A stretch of DNA of 64,000 bases from Nansenia antarctica (GCA_963989245.1 OZ022349.1:23490331-23554330), one strand, 5' to 3'. Shown: positions 24,142 to 36,219, numbered from the stretch's first letter. The notes: generated from the sequence alone by a model not told the origin. Numbers and translations are program-made.

Positions 24142-24790
24142 AGGGGCAATCTGAGATTCAAACAATAACAGTGTTCTCCCCCTTTATGTGTAACCAGCTG
24201 AGGGGTGTGGCTGGAGAAATGACACCACTCTCAAAGTCATAAACGGCGTTATGGAGGCGAGGGCTGACCACCCATGAGATCAAAATAAAAGCTTCAAAAC
24301 ATGTTTAAACCTATCCGCTTGTTAAGTCGTGACGTGTTTCCGGGTCCAACATTGGCTGAGGCGCTGTCTTCGAAATGCCGAAATAATAATAATAATTAAT
24401 TATATTTATATAGCGCTTTTCCGAGGCTCAAATACCCTGACAATATGGGGAAAACGGGAAAGTGCTGTGTCCCTTGTTGTATGAATAGATCCGAGTCTAA
24501 AAAACTATTAAACTGTCATTCTACCGCTGTAGTTCACAGGTACTCTGGTGGAGGGAATTTCTGGTTTGGACTCGGAAATGGCTAAACGTCACTTTTGACG
24601 TCAGACTTAACAAGCGGATACAGTTTGTTTACAAGAACATTGTTTAAACAAGCTTATATTTTGTGTTCTGATTGGGTAAGACAGTTTAACTAAGGTCATG
24701 GAGCATTTCCAAGTTATATTCTTCAAGAATCAATGGTTATATATACTATATGTATATATCATTAATTCCCCAAATTCCCAGATTGCCCCT
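24142..24790. mobile_element. TTAA-flanked non-autonomous DNA transposon (piggyBac-like ends)
   Basis: Ends are inverted repeats AGGGGCAATCTG / CAGATTGCCCCT, each directly bounded by TTAA (24138-24141 and 24791-24794). A second inner inverted repeat (tatccgcttgttaagtc near 24311; gacttaacaagcggata near 24604) encloses the core. A short ORF in the core begins MGKTGKCCVPCCMNRSES, which weakly resembles a THAP zinc-finger start. An L2-type tail (reverse of 'aagcgctatataaatata') appears inserted at about 24383-24440. Confidence 0.65.
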
Positions 24791-24827
24791 TTAAAGATGT
24801 GCAATTGAATTGTTTTCTGACTGTTTA

Positions 24828-25038
24828 AGGCCAATGCATACGGTGTGCGATTTTGTCGCACGGCAACATTCGATTTTCAATTCACACCAATGAATGAATG
24901 AATGTGAATGGAGAATCGAATGTTGTCGTGCGACAATATCACATCGCATGCCGTGTGCATTGTCTCATTGAGAGGCATTCAAAACAATGGAATCGAATTC
25001 GGCGGTGCGGCAAAATCGCACGCCGTGTGCATTGGGCT
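24828..25038. mobile_element. MITE, PIF/Harbinger-like, copy B (TTA target site)
   Basis: Same family as 13887-14086: AGGCCAATGCATACGG at one end and the inverted 'gtgtgcattgggct' at the other, flanked by TTA on both sides (24825-24827, 25039-25041). Confidence 0.85.
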
Positions 25039-25142
25039 TTATTGAACATTATGAGGTCACAGAGGAGTCTATGATAGACTACAGTATGTCTGTGTTATTA
25101 TACAACTACCACAGGTACACATTAATAATAGATCCCTGTTGG

Positions 25143-25335
25143 GGGTAGAGGTGGCCTAGTGGATAGTGATTTGGACTGGTGATCATAAGGTCATGAGTTC
25201 AAATCCCACCTGGGAACACCACCACGCCCTTGAGTAAGGCACTTAGCCCTAAATTACTCCAGTGAGACTGTTCCTGTAATCTCTAATTGTAAGTCATCTT
25301 GGATAAAAGTCTGCCAAATGGTAAAAATGTAAATG
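25143..25335 (+). mobile_element. tRNA-derived SINE
   Basis: Head 'gtggcctagtggatagtgat' (A-box-like), 'gagttcaaatcccacc' (B-box-like), body 'gtaaggcacttagccc', tail 'ggataaaagtctgccaaatg'. Same family as 51556-51776. Confidence 0.8.
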
Positions 25336-25595
25336 TAAAAAAAATTAGACAGCGTCAAAGAGAATGGAAGAATCTCAAAAATCTTTACTTGATTCCTTGT
25401 GGCCTCCGTCCTCACCCCCTTTCTCAAAACACATCGTCGGAGAGAGTGTCTAGAACTTTTCCTCAGATGAGTTTTGAGAAAGAGGCAAGGATAGAAGAGG
25501 CGAGGAATCGAGGAAAGACTTTGGGAGATCTGTGCCAATGAAACGGCCAATACGTTTTGGGATCTTACCTCAACAGTTTAGCAGAAAAGTCCATT

Positions 25596-26079
25596 TTACC
25601 CATTTAATGAAGCAGACACCTCGGACAGCCTGGAACAGCTTGGTGTGCCCATCTTCTGAGCCCGCTGGTACAGGTCATTGTCTCCAAAGTATCGAGCTCG
25701 ATAAAGCAAGCCCTCCTCTGCAAGACACACACAGAAACACCTCATTACTTATAAACGGTAAATGGACTGCACTTACATAGCGCCTTATTCCAAAGCGCTT
25801 TTCAATGGCCTCTCAATCACCCATTTACACACATTGAGAGCAATTTGGAGTGCGAGTGTCTTGCCCAAGGACACCCCGACACATGGACAGGAGGAGCCGG
25901 GAATCGAACCACCGACCTTACGGTCATTAGACGCCGGCTCTACTTCCTGAGCCACAGCTGCCACTTTTATGTACTATAAAACGGAATTATTTTATTTGTC
26001 CAAGTATTTGGACGAAATTGACTTGGTGATGTTGGACACCAAACATATATAAGCAAATAGATATATCTTTTTAAAATAG

Positions 26080-26140
<61 letters not shown>

Positions 26141-26280
26141 CAATACATTGTGTAGGCTGTGTGAGGCCAAGAGGCAGTGAGGCTAAGAGGCTGTGAAGTG
26201 GGTATGGAGCATGTACACTATAAATTTGAATAAATATAAATAAATATAAATTACACTGTACTGTCATTGTATGTGTGTAT

Positions 26281-26313
<33 letters not shown>

Positions 26314-28917
26314 ACCGGGGGAAATATGTAACTGTATCTTACATGAACAAACCTACAAGACAAACATACGATTTAGGTGTGGGAATACATATACTGCTAC
26401 AAGAGCCACTAAGCTACAGTTGGGGGGGGGGGGGAGACTAACACTGAAAAGTGTGCATCATTTGCTTTTGTGTAGATAATCGTCTGAGTGACAATATTGC
26501 AGTGTAATGCACTTAGACCTTTTTTCCTGCCATGCTACGTGCTACTCAAAAGATATCCCACTCTGGCACCTTATCATCAGTTGTGTCTCAGCAAACAGCA
26601 ATCAGCTGGGTTTTGGGTGAATCAGCATGCATCTTAAGTGTGCAATCATTACAAATGGATTTGGCTAAAGTACACAACTTTTTCGAATTGCCACTGATAA
26701 CAAACCTCAAATGCCCAATCTCTTCATCCTAAAATCAAATAACGCTCCCGACATCTTGACATGAAATAATTTCAAAGCAGTCACTCACTTATATTGTGAC
26801 AAATAAGGACACTATAGATTAAATCAATAGTCTTAAAATCAAGACAGGTTCTAGAGGAGATTCAAGGTGAACATACTCTGCTGCTTCTCTTTCCAGCAGT
26901 TGTTTCGGAGGTTGGAGATATAATCATCCTCCACACTCCTCTCCACATTCTTCAGGTTCATCCCGCTGTACTCCTGCACAAAGTGGTCCGCCACGTAATA
27001 CGGCACCCTCAAGGTCTCCGTGTACCTCTTGTGTGTGTAGCCAGCTGACCTGCACAGGGAGAGCAGAGGGAGGGAGTGAGTGAGTGAGTGAGTGAGTGAG
27101 TGAGGAGCTTCACACTAGAGTACACAACATGATGAAACCTACTTCTAAAATCATTTCATATCAGAAATGGCAGCAGCCTGCCACCCTCAATCTCCCCCAC
27201 TACAGTAACCACACTGATAACACGCAGAGGATCTGTGTGTGTGTGTGTGTGGACGTTCTCAAGTATCTGTCTCAGGCCTCTACCACAGATAAGATAGTAG
27301 GTATGAGCTAGAGAGAGAGCAGACATCTGGCAGCCACAGGCAAACAGGGAGAGGGCCAGACAAATGGGTTCTCTGACAGCAGAAAACGCTGATAGTCAAG
27401 GCTTTAGGCTGACATGACTTAACAATGGCAGGTACTCTTGAACTATATAACCTGCAAAAGCAGATAGGCATTGATCTACTCACTTGCACAGGTAGAATCA
27501 ATCAATGGATTTACAAACCGAATTTCACCATCATGTCTTTAACTATTGACAAAAGAGCATATGAGATCTCTGAAGTAAATGAACATGTATTTCTCAATCT
27601 CAGTGCTAGACACACAGCAGCACACCCAACAGTATTAACCTCATGGAGACACAGAAAAAAACGAAATAATTCTTATTACAGGATTAGCAGATTGTGAAAT
27701 TCAAGGTCGTAGAATTTTGTATGGCATTTTTTACAAAAGCGGTTTAGATTTGCAATACAACAGAAGGAACTATAAATTAATTAGTTTAGAGCAGTAACTT
27801 AATATCCTTCTAATGATGATGATAATAATAATAATAATAATAATAATAATAGCAATTTAGCTGACGCTTTTATCCCAAGCGACTTTCATTGCAGTGAGTG
27901 CATACATGTTTCAAACATGGTCCCAGCGGGATATTTCCTCAAATAAAGAAGAATGCCCCGGACGGGAAATGATTGCGTTTGTTTTGGGTTTGCTGTAGAC
28001 AACACGTCGGCAAAGACACACATATACAATTTGGCTTGTCATTCGGCAAGCATCTGGGACGGGAATCCCACTTACGGCCTGAAGCTGAGGCTGTAGGGGG
28101 GGTGTGACACCATCATCTGACTGAGGGCCGACACAATGACCAGGATGAGGATGGGCATCACCTGGACGAAGAGGGCAAGACCTCCCTGCAAAACAGCATG
28201 ACACAGCTCAAAGCTTTGATCTTTTCTGTCTTTGCGTCCTTTTCAAAACCCCATTGGGAGGAGAAGGTTCAAGGATCCTCCACCGCAGACCTCCTCCTCC
28301 TCCAGTTGCACTTTGAGAAGGAGGGCAGGAGGGAGGCCACAAGGATTCGAAGAGAGATTTAAAAAATAATCATTCAAACCCATAGATGGGCTTGTCTGGA
28401 ACATCATCAAGGCACATGAAAGAATCAAACAAGTAAAAAAACACTTAACAATGGGCGGTGACAGATAACTTTGTTACACACAGAGAGCAAACCACCGAGG
28501 TCAGCCTCAAACCGTAGAACTTTATCTAGGCTCAGTTTATATGCTTTGAAGTACAGTCCCAGTATGCATGCTGTGTCCCATTTCTCCACTGTTCTCCTGA
28601 AGAATGCAGGTCTGTTAGTCCAAGCATAGACTCGTACACCAATCTATTGACATTTAAATCCATGTGAGAACGTGCACTAGTGCATACTTCAGGAGAAGAC
28701 TGGAGAAAGGGGGCACAACATCAGTAGTTAAATCTCACCAACTGTATATAAGGTCCTAAATGTCTATTGGTCTATCTTTATTTTATATTTGTTATCTATT
28801 TTATTAACAATTAGGGTTAACAATTAATTAATTAATTAATTAACAATTCTTACTTTATTTTGTGGTCTGATATGCTGTAGTGCCTGAAGTTCCCCTCTGG
28901 GATCAATAAAGTACCTT

Positions 28918-28955
<38 letters not shown>

Positions 28956-31900
28956 ATCTCAGTATTCACTGCAAGTACAACATATTACTAAATGTCTCCC
29001 CCTGTTGGGTAACATGCCAAAGTACACCATTTAAAAACATTGCCACTGGAGCCCCAGAAAGTTAAAATCTCCTGATAAAGGTAGCTATATTCATTAGGTT
29101 CCTGGCCTAAACTGCCATATTTACTGTCATAAAATAGGACCATAAACATACCTCTCTCTGTTGTGCTCTCCCTTCTGGTCTCTGATAGCGCCTACCATTG
29201 CTGTACACATGAACATTACCTTGAGGAAGAAAACACACTTGTCAACCACAAATCGATTGAGCAAAAGCCATGGCGTTTTCTGCAAGAGTTAAAAGCAGGA
29301 CAACAATCAACGAGGAAAAAAATAAAATAAAATAAATAAATAAGTAAAAGTAAATACTTAATAAATAATGTATTTATAAAAGAAATACTAAATAATATCT
29401 TATCTTGATAATACATAATATACGCCATTTAGAAGACACATTTATCCAAAGCGACTTGCAGTACAGTAAATGCCAAATATTTTGGTCTTTGATGATCCCA
29501 GCATGATTCAAACCCACACCCTTAGCGTTGCTAGTGCTAAGCCCTACCCCCCTAAGCCACACAGGGTCACCACGGAAACTCACTTGCTGGGAAGCCACCT
29601 CCGAAGAACATATTGAAGAGGTCCTCAGGTGAGATATCAGCCTCAAAGTCCCCGTTGGACTGGGCTTGTCTTGACGGATGTTTTTTCTCCTCACCATACT
29701 GATCATATTGTTTCCTTTTGTCAGTGTTACTCAGAACCGCATATGCATTGCCAATAGCTGTGGGGGGGGAAAACATGTAAATCGTGAGCTTAGAATGATA
29801 AGGTTCTATCTCCGTTTAGGGTAGTTCAGAGATATTGAGCGTCAAAGTTTTTACATTCCATTATGTTTTGTGAGATGGAACCTTTGTATTTTATAAATTA
29901 CTAACTCAAAAATGTCAGCATTTTAAAAATAACACCCCACAGGAAATTAATAAACACCTAACGGATCAGACTATGTAAAAAACTACATTTAGATTTTTTT
30001 TTAGATAGAACCTTATAATTCTAACGTCACGAAATGTTCTTCAAGCATGAAACGGTACGCCTGTATATTACAAATCATATCACATATTGTTGGCTCTGAG
30101 GAGGGCAAGGAAGATCATGGCCGACCCCTCCCACGGCCTCCTCACCCTGCTTCCCTCTGGGAGAAGGTTGCGGCTGCCTAACGCCCAAGCTCCACCTGCT
30201 GCGTTGCGTCAACTCGCCATCGGCGTTGCGTCAACTTCCCGTTGTCCAAGCTCCACCTGCTGCGTTGCGTCAACGTTAACGTTCTACTCTAGCTCCACTG
30301 GCATTTTTTGTATACGGGAGTAATTTCACCCTTGACTGCAATATGTCCACAACAATAACAACATCATACAGAACATTTTCCAATCAGGGTAATATTTTAT
30401 CTACATATTCCCAAATAGATAGTTGTTAGTTCAGTAGATGTTCAACTAACTGTCAACAACATTTCAACTAACTAACCACTAATCCTAAACCTTGCCCTAA
30501 CCTTAAATCTAACCCTATCCTTAACCATAAATCTAGTTACATATCAACAGCAACAACTAGTCGCATATAAAAAATAATATTTTTCGACCTCAAGGATCAG
30601 CCGTTCGTCATCCATTCCTGCAACAAGCTTTCAAGCACCTGTGGTGATTGACAGCTGACTCGCGTGAATAGCAATTCGCAATAGCTGAGTAGTTGGCTAC
30701 AAGCATTTTCAATCTGGTTAGGTATTATCTCTATTAACCGCTGTGGTGATTTAACAGCTGATAAAAAAAATATAATATATATATCATAATATCAAGTGCA
30801 CTACAAACAGAGCAAAACAATAAAACAACACCAGAAAACAACCAATAGGCTATACAATTATAACCAACTACAATTGTAAATATACATCTCACGCACCACA
30901 TGGGGCAAATATACAATTGGTCTCATTGTGACGTCTGCGTTCACCGTCAAAAATCTAACTTTTTTGAATGTCTACTTTGGACGCAGCCATCGGACGCAAC
31001 GCAACGCTGACGCAACGCAGCAGGTGGAGCACCTTTCATTGATTAAAATGCATTTGATCCCAATTTCGGACGCAACGCACATTAGACGCAACGCTCGATG
31101 GCCATGGTGGAGCTTGGCCGTTAGACAGTAAAGGCCCGCCAAAGGCTCAGTTTCTTCCCCTCAGCCGCCAGGCTGATAAATGACTCTGGCTTCCCCCTCC
31201 CCCCCGCCTCCAAGTCTGCCCAGGACTGAATGCACTGGACCTTGAAAAACTCTGCACTGCACTTTATATATATATACTGTATATACAGCACTATCCATGC
31301 ACTGTCTTGTCCTGTATTGTCCTGTTTTTGCTTTTGTATTTGTATTTGTTTATGTATATGTGAAAAAAGCATAAATGCACCTACTGTAATGCCAAAACAA
31401 ATTCCTATACGTGTCAAGCATAATGGCAATAAACGTTATCTGAATCTGAATCTGACATGACTGACACCCACGCCCACAGTTACCTTTGAACGCCTCGGTG
31501 GCGCCAGGCGCGTGGTTTTTGTCAGGGTGGAACTTCAACGCTAGTTTTCTATAGGACTTTTTAAGATCATCCTCAGAGGCGTCTTTTTGAACACCGAGGG
31601 TCTCGTAGAAGTCTTTACATTGTTTTATTCTGCAAAAAAATAAAGAACAGGAAAGCCATTAAAACAGAGGAAGTGCCATTTCAGGTCATGCCAGTGCAAA
31701 TTGGTGAAGCCTACTGTAATATAGGCCTACTTGATAACAAGCTTAAAAGCTTGTGGAGCAGTGGGCTCCATCACATTGTTTTAGGCCCACTTGCAATAAT
31801 AATAAATACATTCAATGTACCTCTTCACAGCATCTAGCTGATCTGGGGTGTATGGTTTGGCAGTATCTGAGGTTTTCTTCTCCCCAGGAGTGGTACTGCC

Positions 31901-33477
31901 ATCCTCCCCTGTTCGTCGCTGTCTTGCCTCACCGTCACCCGAGTGGTTATTTTGGCTGGGGGGGGCGAATCCATTCTTTGCAATCAACTCCAGCAGCACT
32001 GGAGAAAGAAATACAAGGTAAATATGGATCTGAAAACACTAGTAACAGTAGTAGTTAATGCTCACCAATTGCTTTTTACAAGACAGTGTGTGGTCATCAT
32101 CATAACAACAATGTGCTGTGTAGGGCCCTACTGCACATGACAAGGTGCACAATAGTGTGTTAAGGGTGGGGAAGAAAGTGGAAGATGGAGAAGAAGAAAA
32201 GAGAGGAAAAAGGGAGAAAAGGAGGGAAAAGAAAAGGAGAGAGGCTTCTTTGAATTGAGGCTTCTTTTCCATTATCGACATGTTTAATAGTCTCAATGCA
32301 TTCTAAACAATTAATGAACAATAAAAAATGTCGCCTTTGCACATTTCACATAGGACGAGATGGACAGACAGACAGACATATCCAAGCCCAGGATGATATG
32401 GACAGATAGATCCAGGCCTAGGATGAGATGGACAGATAGATGATCCAGGCCTAGGATGAGATGGACAGACAGACAGATAGATAGATAGATCCAGGCCTAG
32501 GATGAGATGGACAGACAGACAGATAGATAGATAGATCCAGGCCTAGGATGAGATGGACAGACAGACAGACAGACAGACAGACAGATAGATAGATAGATCC
32601 AGGCCTAGGATGAGATGAACAGATAGATGATCCAGGCCTAGGATGAGATGGACAGACAGACAGACAGACAGATAGATCCAGACCTAGGATGAGATGGACA
32701 GACAGACAGACAGATAGATAGATCCAGGCCTAGGATGAGATGGACAGACAGATGAACAGACAGATGATCCAGGCCTAGGGTGAGATGGACAGACAGATCC
32801 AGGCCTAGGGTGAGATAGACAGACAGATCCAGGCCTAGGGTGAGATGGACAGACAGATGAACAGACAGATGATCCAGGCCTAGGGTGAGATGGACAGACA
32901 GATCCAGGCCTAGGGTGAGATAGACAGACAGATCCAGGCCTAGGGTGAGATGGACAGACAGATCCAGGCCTAGGGTGAGATGGACAGACAGATCCAGGCC
33001 TAGGGTGAGATGGACAGATAGATGATCCAGGCCTAGGATGAGATGGACAGACAGACAGACAGATGATCCAGGCCTAGGATGAGATGGACAGATAGATGAT
33101 CCAGGCCTAGGATGAGATGGACAGACAGATGATCCAGGCCTAGGGTGAGATGGATGGACAGACAGACAGACAGATGATCCAGGCCTAGGATGAGATGGAC
33201 AGACAGACAGACAGACAGATGATCCAGGCCTAGGGTGAGATGGACAGACAGACAGACAGATAGATGATCCAGGCCTAGGATGAGATGGACAGACAGACAG
33301 ACAGACAGATAGATAGATAGATCCAGGCCTAGGGTGAGATGGACAGACAGATCCAAGCCTAGGGTGAGATGGACAGACAGATGATCCAAGCCTAAGATGA
33401 GATAAATGGACAGACAGACAGACAGACAGACAGATAGATAGATAGATCCAGGCCTAGGATGAGACAGATAGATAGAC

Positions 33478-33536
<59 letters not shown>

Positions 33537-33575
33537 TCCAGGCCTAGGGTGAGATGGACAGATAGACAGATAGAC

Positions 33576-33618
<43 letters not shown>

Positions 33619-33851
33619 TCCAGGCCTAGGATGAGATGGATGATATACAGCCATAGATCCAGGCCTGTTTTATGGCCCAAGACGGCTGTCGCCTCACAAG
33701 CTGTCCCTCTCGTCTTACCCTTCGCCTTATCCGTCGGGAACAGTCTCTGTGCCTTCTCTAGAAACCTGAGGGCTTTGTCCGGCTGGTTGTTCGACAGCGC
33801 GGTGGTCGCGATGTCAATGCAGCGTTCAGCCTCGTCCCTGTTTACTTCCAT
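25596..33851 (-). CDS. dnajb12: DNAJB12, ER-membrane J-domain co-chaperone (8 exons, complete)
   Basis: Exons on the minus strand: 33851-33719, 31998-31821, 31629-31484, 29757-29584, 29219-29152, 28185-28076, 27049-26877, 25717-25596. They join in frame to 1104 nt (367 aa; human about 375). N-terminus MEVNRDEAERCIDIATTALS with the conserved RFLEKAQRLFPT. J domain about residues 108-172 with intact HPD at 138-140 (LKFHPDKNHAPG) and KRKQYDQYGEE. A G/F-like FNMFFGGGFPAS segment precedes one hydrophobic transmembrane helix (about 238-255, VQVMPILILVIVSALSQ). The C-terminal DUF1977 region has YYVADHFVQEYSG, NLRNNCWKEKQQKEGLLYRA and ends SRLSEVSASLNG. Known role: tail-facing-cytosol ER J-protein recruiting Hsc70 for ER-associated degradation. 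Intron 1 is mostly minisatellite; the intron between exons 3 and 4 holds a LINE split by a MITE. Confidence 0.97.
25757..25962 (-). mobile_element. tRNA-derived SINE in last dnajb12 intron
   Basis: Minus-strand head 'gtggctcaggaagtagagcc' with 'ggtggttcgattcccgg' (B box). The left end holds 'cgctttggaataaggcgc'. Same orientation as dnajb12. Confidence 0.8.
26074..26131. repeat. (AT)n microsatellite
   Basis: About 58 bp of TA/AT dinucleotides in a dnajb12 intron. A (TG)n tract follows at 26275-26312. Confidence 0.95.
27815..27935 (-). mobile_element. Truncated SINE tail with (AAT)n
   Basis: On the minus strand it reads 'tgggaccatgtttgaa...gcttgggataaaagcgtcagctaaat' and ends in (ATT)n. This is the 3' half of the SINE family at 6185-6357. 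Confidence 0.75.
28868..28955 (+). mobile_element. LINE 3' end with (CTAT)n tail
   Basis: The 'tctgggatcaataaagtacc' end followed by (CTAT)n is a common terminus of fish non-LTR elements. No RT sequence is attached. Confidence 0.6.
29421..29575 (-). mobile_element. SINE (minus orientation) next to dnajb12 exon 4
   Basis: Minus-strand head 'tgtggcttaggggggtaggg', B-box-like 'ggtttgaatcatgc', tail 'gctttggataaatgtgtctt'. It ends 8 bp from the exon 4 splice donor (exon 29757-29584). Confidence 0.7.
30087..31455 (+). mobile_element. LINE 3' fragment interrupted by a 950-bp MITE-like element
   Basis: The left piece (30087-30177) encodes LRRARKIMADPSHGLLTLLP and then SGRRLRL. The right piece (31125-31455) continues KARQRLSFFPSAARLINDSG, then a 3' UTR ending 'ggcaataaacgttatctgaa'. 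Together they form the RT C-terminus and 3' end of a non-LTR element. Antisense to dnajb12. Confidence 0.75.
30178..31124. mobile_element. DNA transposon (Harbinger-like MITE) inside the LINE
   Basis: Terminal inverted repeats CTAACGCCCAAGCTCCACC (30178-30196) and GGTGGAGCTTGGCCGTTAG (31106-31124) flank about 950 bp. Near both ends are several 'ctgcgttgcgtc' motifs (inverted at the right end). The centre is AT-rich, with a degenerate (CCTAA)-like tract at 30475-30540, and has no transposase reading frame that I can recognise. Confidence 0.75.
32363..33655. repeat. Compound GACA/GATA minisatellite in dnajb12 intron 1
   Basis: About 1.3 kb of blocks made of a constant core 'gatccaggcctaggrtgaga' plus variable numbers of gaca and gata tetramers. 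It fills most of the 1.7-kb intron. A long minus-strand ORF running from exon 1 into it encodes only LSVCLSV/HLILGLD repeats and is an artefact of intron read-through. Confidence 0.97.
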
Positions 33852-33990
33852 TGCGGGACCGAAAGCTGGAAATAAATAATCAATTAGTGGGTTATTCTAG
33901 GGGCGCCTTATGATGACGTCACGGCGGATCTGTAGGACGTACCAGCCAATCAGGTTGCTTGTAGTTCGTTGTAGTTCTTCCGGCTTTTAC
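33852..33990 (-). promoter_or_regulatory. dnajb12 promoter with consensus CRE, CCAAT and ETS sites
   Basis: Within about 135 bp upstream of the dnajb12 ATG there is a perfect palindromic CRE (TGACGTCA, 33914-33921), a CCAAT box on the + strand (33946-33950) and an ETS-type GCCGGAAG on the minus strand (33977-33984). There is no TATA box. This set is typical of housekeeping or stress-responsive promoters; activity is inferred. Confidence 0.6.
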
Positions 33991-34086
33991 GCTTCGGAAG
34001 TGTTTAATTCGCTTTCCCAAAACTGATAGGAGGACTATTAACTATTTTAATACAACTACCCTCTAATACATACATTCATTTAATAC

Positions 34087-34350
34087 AGTTTCATTATTTT
34101 CAATGTTCCCATCTTTTACGATGTCTGTTACATGATAATACACATAATACTGCTTATGTCATCATCTATTCATTTAGTTTAAACAAACCATCCACAAATA
34201 CACTTTCAACACATACTGTAACTAAATGATAACGATGGCATAATGATATGTGTTATATGTGTCCACATGTCAACACAACCATTCACCATTATTATTATTT
34301 GTATATGACAGTGTTCATTATGCAGATGACGGTGGTAGGGAAATTACTTA
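34087..34350. repeat. Segment duplicated at 40108-41316 (LINE-free copy)
   Basis: About 260 bp nearly identical and in the same orientation to 40108-40223 plus 41146-41316, including 'catcttttacgatgtctgtt' and 'ttatgcagatgacggtggta'. The copy at 40 kb is interrupted by a LINE. Confidence 0.9.
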
Positions 34351-34639
34351 TTACTATTAACTATTTTCATATTTACAATTAACCCTCTAATACATATTAA
34401 TTTGAATTCTGACAGTTGTTTTTGACGTGTTTTGTTTTCTTGAGAGATGTAGACAACATCCCAGATTTCCCTGCAACGCAGTACAGTGGTCCAGTAGCTC
34501 AAAGGGGTATGAAGTATTAGTGAAAGGTGATGCGCTTGACCAATGAGTCAATGACTGCAGTAGCACTGGTAGTTCAAGCCCTTGCTGCTGCTCCTGTTGC
34601 TGCCTGTCAATCACTAGATAATGTGTTTTCCTACCATTA

Positions 34640-35080
34640 TTAACTCCTTGCTCTCATGTACAAGTTGTTGTGCAACTCCCCCTGGATTTGCTGCAAAGCA
34701 GGCTGCTTTGTGATGAATGGTGTGTGTTTGCTTGGTATACAAGTAGGCTGGGGAGTGAGGAGAAAATCCTGTTGAGCAGAATGTGTGCTTTGCAAATTGC
34801 AAAGAATCTTAAAGATCCTCCTTTCATGGACTTTGCCAGGGAGAAAGGGATTCCCTTTGACAGATGATGTTCAGCATGTGAGGACGGTGACTTTGCTTCG
34901 TTGATGACTTTTAAAAACAGTGTGCCTGAGCGCACTGGGGTTTATCTAAATGAGCAAAGGGTGACTACTTTACAGCCAGCCGCTACACTGGCAGAGGAGT
35001 TCGTTCACTCTCACTCACAAGAGAGTCTTTATTACACCTCTGAAGGTTGTGAGGAAGCTTTTATTCTGCCATATTGGGGC
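34640..35080 (+). pseudogene. Ty3/gypsy-type retrotransposon gag relic
   Basis: Broken frames encode gag-like text: DFAREKGIPFDR, a stop, then DFASLMTFKNSVPERTGVYL, LNEQRVTTLQPAATLAEEFV. The same order of motifs is found in the gag relic at 55690-57562, so both derive from one retrotransposon family. No protease, RT or LTR was found here. Confidence 0.7.
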
Positions 35081-35104
35081 TTTTCCACTAGAGGGCTGAC
35101 CCGG

Positions 35105-35643
35105 GTCAGCCCGGGCGCGTCCTAACTATTCCCACCGTAGTTGGGGTAGACCACGCCAACTTCTGGAATATGTAGGGGTGTTTTTTGTTTTTTTTCTCAA
35201 ACACTTTTTTTTCTCAAACACAAACACAATCACTGACACTAATAGGCGCGCGTTCCAGGGCCCACAGGGCAATGAGAGCCACTTTTTTTTCTCAAACACA
35301 AACACAATCACTGACACTAATAGGCGCGCGTTCCAGGGCCCACAGGGCAATGAGAGCCGCTTGCGGCCGTGCCCGCGGCGAACATTGACCGTTGGCCCGC
35401 GGCACACTCAGCGCCGCCGAGTTGCATACAGAGATGGGTAACCTATATCTAATCGTGCACCCCGTGTTACGTCACAAGCTAAAATCCAATGGGGTTGCTG
35501 AACGACCTGCGGGGCGGAAGAACAAGATACAGAGAAGAGAACACCCCTACATATTCCAGAAGTTGGCGTGGCGTGGGTGTGGTGTGGGCGTGGTCTACCC
35601 CAACTACGGTGGGAATCGTTAGGACGCAGCCCGGGCTGGCCTG
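35105..35643. mobile_element. Fold-back (long inverted repeat) element
   Basis: Left arm 35105-35181 and right arm 35538-35643 are inverted copies sharing 'attcccaccgtagttggggt' and 'caacttctggaatatgtagg'. The right arm has a roughly 20-bp extra (cacaccacacccacgcc). The loop carries a 78-bp tandem duplication (about 35205-35360) containing 'taggcgcgcgttccagggcc'. Confidence 0.8.
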
Positions 35644-36219
35644 CTTCTTTGGCGCTTTTCCATTTGTCGGCCGGGGTCGGGTCGGGTCAGGTCGGGTCGC
35701 TTCTTTAGCTACCCATCGTGAGCAGGAACCTTTTTGAGACCCGGAACCTTTTTGCCAGGCTGCGTGTGACGTGTGACGCTGCACACCGTTGATTGGTCAA
35801 TGGAAATCGTCATCCCATGTTCATAGATTTTTTCGCTAACCGCCATCTTGAAATACCACATTCGCTCTTGGAAAATGTCACTACAGTTTCTGTAATAGCT
35901 TATTAATAAAGATTCGAAAAATTATGCTGACCATCGTATTATCTTAGTTTAATGTAATTTCAATGAATCATAGAACTTTTATTTACAACAAGCATAACAC
36001 AAAAATCGCTATTATGCACCGTCTTTGCCCGTGAATAACACCGGCTGTGAAGGAGGTACAAACACAATACTCCTTTGCTAACTTCACCATCGGTATACGG
36101 TCATGCGCTGACACCCCGAGAAGTTATGCTTTTAACCGTAAACTCAATTAACCGGGAGTTCACCCGCTGCTGCTCGCAGCACCGCGCCTGCTGGTTTAAA
36201 CGGGGTCATCCCTATGTTC

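Noticed and set aside
33033..33851. 272-codon minus-strand ORF with LSVCLSV/HLILGLD repeats
   Set aside because: It starts in dnajb12 exon 1 and then reads through the splice donor into the GACA/GATA minisatellite.
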